Notes under the pieces: generated by a model
Told to the model about the DNA's origin: nothing
What the model saw: only the letters and a program-made list of their open reading frames with translations
Database searches by the model: none
Part shown: positions 57,799-64,000 of the stretch, in pieces
How the letters are laid out: the number at the start of each line of letters is the position of its first letter
How positions within the stretch are numbered: the stretch's first letter is position 1
Origin: Zanthoxylum bungeanum
Taxonomy: Eukaryota; Streptophyta; Magnoliopsida; Sapindales; Rutaceae
Direction of reading: 5' to 3'
DNA length: 64,000 nucleotides
Assembly: GCA_019454045.1 (NCBI GenBank)
Contig: SKCR01035577.1
Coordinates: 145,870 to 209,869 of the forward strand
Position numbers and translations under genes: made by a program

Positions 57799-58369
57799 TG
57801 TAGGACACAGAAATCAGCGACGTTGTTCCAAGCTCGCGGCCTGGTTGGGAGTACGGAGTAGCCCGCGGGGGACTAAATCGGAGAACTAAAAATGGAGTCG
57901 CCACCCGGTGTGAACTGGGAAAATGATTTAAGGCCGCACTCACCCCTCGCAAGGGAAGACCTCAAACCGTTGGGTTCGGAATGGTCCCTTACTTATGCCA
58001 GTTGTAATGAAAGGATTTATGCAATAGTACAACCAAATCTCATGCAACACATACCAGATAATTTAACCAACATGCAACTTTGCACACCCATAATCGTAAA
58101 TGAAAAAATGAAGGCAAAATACATAATTCATGAACGTATTAAACAATAAAGTGCAATAATGTAACTAATAACAACTATAAAGGCATTAATAATAAAAGCG
58201 AGCACACAATCTCATGAGCATATCGAATAAATAAATGCAGAAATATAAATGGATGATAATTTCCTAAGTGTAAATAGTGAAATGATATGACTAATCATAT
58301 GGTACAAAAGAAATGATCAAAGAAGCAAGCATGCATGAAATGTGACGAAAAGAAGTCTGTGCACTGTAT

Positions 58370-58640
58370 ATGCGGTCGTGTAGCATTTGAAAACGTGTTC
58401 GAACGGTAAACAGAAGGTTCACATTCGTATAACATTTAGAAACGCGTTCGAACGAGGTAAGACCTGATACTTGATAAAACAAAATAGATGCGGGTTCGAG
58501 TAGCGTTCGTAAACACGTTCGAACAGAATGAGGCAAAATGCATACATTTGTGTAGCGTTCGTGAACGCGTTCGAACGGAATGAGGCAGAATGCATACGTT
58601 CGTGTAGCGTTTGGAAATGCATTCGAACGAGATTGCCAAA
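58370..58640. repeat. CGTTCGAACG subrepeats in TAT3 LTR (five units)
   Basis: Units of about 50-60 bp, each with TAGCGTTCGNNAACGCGTTC followed by GAACG; the most regular are 58540-58625. The core CGTTCGAACG is self-complementary. Confidence 0.82.
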
Positions 58641-58748
58641 ATGGCATCTAAAATGACACAAACACATGCATAGATAAACAAATACACAATGTAGGACCTC
58701 GTGTGCCCGATGGAACACATTTCATATTCAATCGAGTGTACTTCGTCC

Positions 58749-59440
58749 GGCGCGGCAAAACATTATGGTAAAGGTAGCCTTTAGGCATTTCCCTCGAATG
58801 GAGGACCTTTAAGCCACCTTAGTTAGCCCATGCACATTAAATTACAATGTATGAATAAATAAATAAATAATATGGGACCTTGTATGGCCGATTAAACACA
58901 TTTCCCATTCAATCGAGTATATTTCGTCCGGCGCGGCAAAACGTCATGGCAAAGGTAGCCCTTTGGCTTTTCATCCCTCAAGGTGGAGGACCTTTAATCC
59001 AACTTGATTTGCCCATGCGCATTACACTATGATGTAAGATTTAACAATGAGATTGCATACAGAAAGCAAATAACGGAATAATAAAAGGCGCGGCAAATGT
59101 CATGGTAAAGGTAGCCTTTTAGGCTTTTCTTCCCTCAAGTAGAGAACCTTTAGACCAACATAATAAGCCCATGCGCATTACATTACAATGCATACAAATA
59201 AATGAGACAATGATATGGGACTTCGTATGTCCGACTAAACATATCTCACTTTCAATCAAACATACTTCGTCCGGCGCGACAAAACGTCATGGCAAAGGTA
59301 GCCCTTAGGCTTTTCATCTCTCAAAATGGAGGACCTTTAATCCAACTTGATTTACCCATGCGCATTTCATTACAATGCAGAAATAAGTAACATGCGGAAA
59401 GTAAATAACATACTAATGACTAAATCATGCTCAAACATAA
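58749..59440. repeat. 155-185-bp subrepeats in TAT3 LTR (four units)
   Basis: Starts near 58749, 58929, 59086 and 59271, each GGCGCGGCAAAACGTCATGG, then GAGGACCTTTAATCCAAC, then CCCATGCGCATTACA. Related to 10300-10910. Confidence 0.85.
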
Positions 59441-59885
59441 GGTTGGATGAAACGAAATATGTGTGTCCCTCAAGCGGTATGTGGAGTTGTTTCCCAAGTA
59501 CAAACCGCACTACCGTCCATTCGGATTCGGCTACGGAATTTACGTTTGGGATTCCATCCGATATACCACAAGAGAGAACACATATTCCATTCATCACAAA
59601 GTCATATCATACACCAATCCACAATACTCATGCGAAATAACGTAAGGAAATAAATAAAAATAAATGAGGATAAATAAGATGGGTGCCCTCAGGTCTAACC
59701 ACTTAAGTCGTCTCTCGGAAGTGCGTTACACGGCCGTTCGAAGGGTTGATGCTCCGCAACTCCTCCAGTTTACTGGTTCAACATTTCCCTTCGCTATTTC
59801 GCTATTTGGGATGTTAATTTTACTCCGTTTTGCTGCTGTTTTTGCTGCATTTTCTGGTCACTATTTTCATTGTATCGAGGGACTT

Positions 59886-60120
59886 TTTTTAGGTGATTTT
59901 TGCGGTAATAGGGCTGTCTCAGGGCTGTTTCAGGGGCTAATTCAAGGGTATTTTTGGTGGTTACAGGGGCTGTCTCAGGGCTGTTTCAGGGGCTGATTCA
60001 GGGGTGTTTTCGGTGGTTACATGGGTTGTCTCAAGGGCTGTTTCAGGGGCTGTTTCAGGGGCTGATTCAAGGGTATTTTTGATGGTTACATGGGCTGTCT
60101 CAGGGGGTGTTTCACGGTTT
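59886..60120. repeat. TAT3 U3 tandem repeat, about 60-bp unit
   Basis: About four units of GGGCTGTCTCAGGGCTG, TTTCAGGGGCTGATTCA and GGTGGTTACATG. It is absent from TAT1 and TAT2 and so is a private expansion. Confidence 0.8.
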
Positions 60121-60179
60121 TGGAAGGGCAGTTCAGGGGGGTGTTCCACGGTTTGGTTGTGAGGAAGTTTGGGGCAATA

Positions 60180-60490
60180 TTGCGTGAATGAACTGTGTTT
60201 GTGGCGTCTGTGTTTGTGGCGTGAGGCAGTGAGTGTAGTTGACGTGAATGGAGTGTGTTTGTGGCGTGAGGCAGTGAGTGGAGTTGACGTGAATGGAGTG
60301 TGTTTGTCAAGGGGTGCGTGAATGGCTGATTTTGGTTTGAGAGATATTGAACGTGGCTGTCTGCAAGAGAGTTACGTTAGGGGGCTGTTGAAGGCAGTGA
60401 GTGGGGGCTTACTTGAAGAAGGATTTGTGGCGTGAGGGGCTTACGTGATGAAGGGTTGTTGAAGGCAGTGAGTGGGGGCTTACGTGAAGA
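60180..60490. repeat. TAT3 U3 short duplications
   Basis: GTGTTTGTGGCGTGAGGCAG with AGTGGAGTTGACGTGAATGG repeats two to three times (60195-60305). TTGAAGGCAGTGAGTGGGGG repeats at 60387-60406 and 60449-60468. Confidence 0.75.
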
Positions 60491-60620
60491 TTTTGGTGTG
60501 TTTATTTGGCGCAGGTGTGAGACGAGAGAGAGAGGGAGTGGCGTGAAGCTTAGGGTTTATTTTTCTTTTGTAAGTAGATGTGAGAATGAGCTAGGGGTTT
60601 CAAGGTTGGGTTGAGGCTTC

Positions 60621-60628
60621 TTTTTATA
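60621..60628 (-). promoter_or_regulatory. TATA box in TAT3 3' LTR
   Basis: The minus strand reads CCTATAAAAAGAAGCC. Same site as in TAT1 and TAT2. Confidence 0.6.
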
Positions 60629-61154
60629 GGCAATGTTTGTGGTTTACCTTGTATAGGTAGGGAAAGAATATTGTAATTATGGGGGGAATATTTAATTTGT
60701 GTATCATAAGGAAGGGATATCTTTAATTAGGTAGGTAATTTGTTTTAGTTAGGAAGATGATTATTGGGATTTGATTTGATTTCATTTAGTTTAGGCATTT
60801 TATTTATTTAATTTAGGAATGAGATTTGTTTTGATTTAATTGGATTTGACTTAATTTAATTTGATTTAATTTAATTTTTGACATGTGTTTTAAATGTTTT
60901 AATTATTATTGGTTGTGATTTAATGGGCTTGGGCTAGGTGGGCGTGTGGCTTTGGTTTTGGGCTAGGGATGTGTTTTAAAACAAGGTCCAACAAGCAAAC
61001 CCGAAGCTAAACAAGCGAATTAAATCCAATAAGATTTCAATTCCTGACTCTTCACTTCCGACGTCCGTTTCCCGCGACTTCCATAATTTAAAGAGGTAGT
61101 GTCTCCATGTGAGACTCATCATCGGGACTTACATGCAAAAATACAGTGCCTACA

Positions 61155-61172
61155 GTCGCCCCCACTTTGATG
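61155..61172 (-). other. TAT3 polypurine tract
   Basis: The minus strand reads CATCAAAGTGGGGGCGAC, identical to TAT1. Confidence 0.78.
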
Positions 61173-61284
61173 GGACTTGTGCAGTGTGTGACAATGACAA
61201 TCCTATCAAGGTTATGCAATGCATTTTTACCTACCTGGCTCACAGCTGCTACCTGACTTGCCTGCTGCTTCGAACTGAGTTGAT

Positions 61285-61548
61285 CTGGTAGTCCATTTTC
61301 GAACTGTGCTCCATTTTTGGAGCGCCATTTTCGGCATCTGTTGTGTGTGCTCCATTTTTGGAGTGCCATTTTCGGCATCTGTCGTGTGTGCTCCATTTTG
61401 GAGCGCCAGTTTCGGCATCTGTAGTGTGTGCTGCATTTTGGAGCGCCATTTTCGGCATCTGTCGTATGTGCTCCATTTTGGAGCGCCATTTTCAGCATCT
61501 GTTGTGTGTGCTCCATTTTGGAGCGCCATTTTCGGCATCTGATGTGGT
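61285..61548. repeat. TAT3 about 40-bp minisatellite
   Basis: About six and a half units of TGCTCCATTTTGGAGCGCC followed by ATTTTCGGCATCTGT. Each unit holds the inverted repeat CTCCATTTTGGAG, a potential hairpin. Private to TAT3. Confidence 0.9.
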
Positions 61549-61559
61549 AGTGGTCCATT

Positions 61560-61936
61560 TCCTAACCGTGCTGTGCGAGAATGTGGCTCATTTTTGAACC
61601 GTTACTTGATGAGATGGTCTTTGCCGCTACAAACCTGCGAATACAAAACAAAAATTGCATGTATGTGATATATATGCATGGATATGTTTCCTATTCCGAT
61701 GGGTTAGGCCTTCCTTGTGTTTCTTGGTGCCATTTTCCTGCAAAAGTCTTTGGTCGCCCCCTTGGGCCTGCTCATAGTTCCTTCTGTCGATTCTCTCTTG
61801 GTGATTGCTCAGTTTCCTTTAGTCTCATTGCTCAAGTTCTCGATAAATCCCTTATTCGCGGGGTGGTTGACTGGTCATCCCTAGACTTGATTTAGCTTTT
61901 TGCTCTTCGTTGTTTGCATTCGGCCAAAGCAGATCA
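61560..61936 (-). other. TAT3 copy of the conserved post-array block
   Basis: Homologous to 46400-46720 of TAT2. Minus-strand translation keeps HPANKG and PKGATKDFCRK but has in-frame stops. Confidence 0.5.
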
Positions 61937-61953
61937 TGTGATGTGACGTTCCA

Positions 61954-62190
61954 AAACTGCTGATGATCTGGGCCTCGACCTTAGGACTCATCCCCAAACC
62001 TGATACCAATGTTGATGTGGGCCTCAACCCTGGGACTCATCCCAAAACTGATACTGATGTGGGCCTCGCCCCCAAACTGATACTAATGTGGACCTCGCCC
62101 CATACTGATACTGATGCGGGCCTCGCCCCAGACTGATACTGATGTGGGCCTCACCCCCAGATTGATACTGATGTGGGCCTTGCCTCATGC
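61954..62190. repeat. TAT3 GGGCCTCG array, relocated
   Basis: About eight units of the GATACTGATGTGGGCCTCG lineage. Unlike in TAT1 and TAT2 it lies on the other side of the conserved block, between TGTGATGTGACGTTCCA (61937) and TGATGTGATGTCGCATATCA (62211). Confidence 0.82.
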
Positions 62191-62229
62191 TCCATTTTCA
62201 AGATTAATTTTGATGTGATGTCGCATATC

Positions 62230-64000
62230 AACATGTTGTATTGCCTTTTACGAGATAGTCTTGATAGCTAAAAATATTTTCATCCTCAACGGATGCTTCG
62301 CGTCGAAACCAAAGAACCTTCAAAGTACTTAATATACTCAAATCTGACCATTTGAGTGAGTGATCTGAACTAGACTCCTAGTGTGTGTGTGCCAAGGCTC
62401 TGTCGCAGCTTAATCCTTAAGTAAGCCAACTCGATGATTTTGTCTTGGAGAATTGGATCGGTGGGTCTAACCAACCTAGATGTCTTGATCATACTCTGTG
62501 ATTACTTCTTCGTACTCAACATGATATGGTTTTCTTCTTTCTTTCTTTCATTTTTTTTTTCTTTTGAACTTTCTTTTTTTCTTTTTCTTTTTCTTTTTTT
62601 CTTTCTTTCTCTTTTTCCGACACACCTACCCTTTAAGGTAGCATTTCTCCTCATGGTGGTCCTAATACTCGCCCATGGGTAGCTTCACGCTTATCGGTTA
62701 TAGGTGGTCTATTTTTTATTTTTTCTTTTTAGAGACTTTTCTTCGTTTCGAACCATATCATATATAGTAGCATAAGTAAACCAGGATGGACATCCAGGCA
62801 AACGGTCATTCACTGATCCGCCATCTCTTCAACTAGTCATCTTGCCGACTACTCAGGCTTCTACTGCTAAGATCCCGTAATTAAGTGCTATGAGTCTAGC
62901 CGAGATCAACTACTCAAAATATCAGATGAGAGTACATCTCGCACTTATCGTTTCTAAGGTTTCACCCCAAAGTAAATAATGTAATCACCGGACTTATGCC
63001 TAACTATTAGGGACTAAAAACAAACATTTTTTTTTTCTTTTTTTTGAGGCTCCCCCAATGGTCTTTTTATCCTTGCCGTAAAATTTTTTGTTTCTCGATT
63101 TCCTTTTTTTCCCGACATCCAGGTTTGCTAAACTCTTCTTGACGAGTCTTCTTTTATCCCTAACCCAACAAATATCTATGATGGCTTTTAAGACACAAGG
63201 GTTAACATGATGCGTGTATGCATGAGATGCATGAAATGCGTGTGATGCATGGAATGTATAAGTCGGCCCATTATCATTTTAAAGCATTCAATCATACTAT
63301 TGCGAGGTGCAAACTTGTCCCAGTTGAAAAGGCCCAACATGTTTACACTTTTGCGATAACATGGCTAAACAACTTCAAATGATAAAAGGCCTAAACACGA
63401 AATGGCCCATGGGCATTTTAGAAGCTTTTGGCCTAATTGCCATAAATCACAGACTCGTCCCAATTTAAATGGCCCAATAAGCCCATACCTCATGACAAAA
63501 GGTCCAACTGGATCCAAATGACAATGGTCCTAAACGCAAACATAAAGGAGTAGTTTCTATTGGTCCTACAACTACAGTTCATATGTGGGTTTATAGGGGT
63601 ATAGACAAAGGCTCTCGTCGATGAAGGATTGCCCACAACTAGGTCTCCCCACTCAAGGGTCCGAGCGACCAAGTGAGCGCACCTTTTTTATATACTAAGG
63701 TACATGCCAACGAGTTATGGTGCGTGACTGACTGTCAAATGAATTTCCCGTTGTAGATTCCCCAGAGGGAGGGTGGAGCGAACTCTCGTAAATACCCAAG
63801 CCTCTTAGGCTCTTATCGCATTGGTGACAGGAATAAACAACAAGTCCTCCAAATTAGTCTGTCACAGTGAGCTACGGGTAATGATTATCTAGGTGCCTTC
63901 ACAGCTTTTCCTTATAGAAAGGTAGTGAATTAAGGAAGACACCAAAACATTACCTAGCTTTAATAATTCCTTTGATTAAACCCTTTCAACCCACGATAGA
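62230..64000 (-). other. TAT3 conserved noncoding interior and leader
   Basis: Collinear with TAT2 46740-48530: polypyrimidine tract 62530-62618, CTTTAAGGTAGC block, poly-T 63027-63046, the vestigial gag start near 63165-63210, the leader repeat GTCCCAGTTGAAAAGGCCC / GTCCCAATTTAAATGGCCC (63320, 63457), and the GAGGGAGGGTGGAGCGA segment (63767). No coding sequence. Confidence 0.7.

Larger units (their letters stand above)
57799..61154 (-). repeat. TAT3 3' LTR, 3356 bp
   Basis: Plus-strand ends TGTAGGACACAG and ACAGTGCCTACA. It contains five CGTTCGAACG-type subrepeats (58370-58640), four 155-185-bp subrepeats (58749-59440), and its own G-rich tandem repeats in U3 (59886-60120, 60180-60310, 60374-60490). 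Minus-strand TATA CTATAAAAAG at 60621-60628. Confidence 0.88.
57799..64000 (-). mobile_element. TAT3: gag-less and pol-less TAT element, 5' LTR off the window
   Basis: 3' LTR 57799-61154, polypurine tract, arrays and leader run to the window edge. Base 64000 aligns with 48530 of TAT2, 84 bases before its 5' LTR. No gag or pol trace. ATGTG (57794-57798) is the candidate target duplication in COP-E1. Confidence 0.85.

Noticed and set aside
57799..61154. A TAT3-associated host gene in the G-rich U3 region (plus-strand ORFs 60432-60614 and similar).
   Set aside because: Not conserved in TAT1 or TAT2 LTRs, and composed of short tandem repeats.
61285..61548. ORFs on both strands over the TAT3 40-bp array (FGICCVC / QMPKMAL repeats), superficially Cys-rich.
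   Set aside because: Tandem repeat artefact, open on both strands.

Overview
This is plant nuclear DNA, probably from an angiosperm and possibly a eudicot given the AT-rich background. It consists entirely of nested LTR retrotransposons. I see no host gene, rRNA, tRNA or CRISPR array. Every coding trace is a broken gag or pol fragment of Ty1/copia or Ty3/gypsy type, and most of the sequence is LTR, untranslated leader or tandem repeat.

Names used here. ATH1 is an Athila-like gypsy element. TAT1, TAT2 and TAT3 are one family of large, pol-less Tat/Ogre-like elements. COP-M1, COP-M2 and COP-M3 are one minus-strand copia family. COP-B is a plus-strand copia with recognisable gag-pol. COP-E is a third copia family (one solo LTR and one element, COP-E1). 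GYP is a gypsy RT/RNase H fragment.

Layout on the + strand. 1-2988: ATH1 (minus), 5' LTR 1262-2988, tRNA-Asp-type primer site, truncated gag, running off the left edge; it sits inside the 3' LTR of TAT1. 2989-12615: TAT1 (minus), with 3' LTR remnant, minisatellites, gag pseudogene, PBS and 3.1-kb 5' LTR. 12616-20270: COP-M1 (minus), carrying a solo COP-E LTR at 15792-18197 with TSD CAACC. 20271-24158: COP-M2 (minus). 24159-31422: COP-B (plus), whose 3' LTR is split by COP-M3 (31423-41319, TSD ATCCA/ATGCA) and by TAT2 (42095-50893, TSD CCCAC) and ends at 52001. 52002-52800: GYP. 52801-57798: COP-E1 (plus). 57799-64000: TAT3 (minus), whose 5' LTR should start about 84 bp beyond the right edge.

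The junctions imply a stack up to six levels deep: GYP contains COP-B, which contains COP-M2, then COP-M1, then TAT1, then ATH1. On the right, COP-B also holds COP-M3 and TAT2, and GYP holds COP-E1, which holds TAT3.

Two patterns go beyond routine annotation. First, the leaders of all three copia families carry four phased copies of a short motif ahead of a conserved AGTGGGAGG-type block. Spacing and flanks are shared, but the motif sequence is family-specific and homogeneous within a family. Second, the TAT elements have no pol, carry different satellite-like arrays beside the same polypurine tract, and repeat a primer-site decamer and two GC-rich hairpins inside U5.
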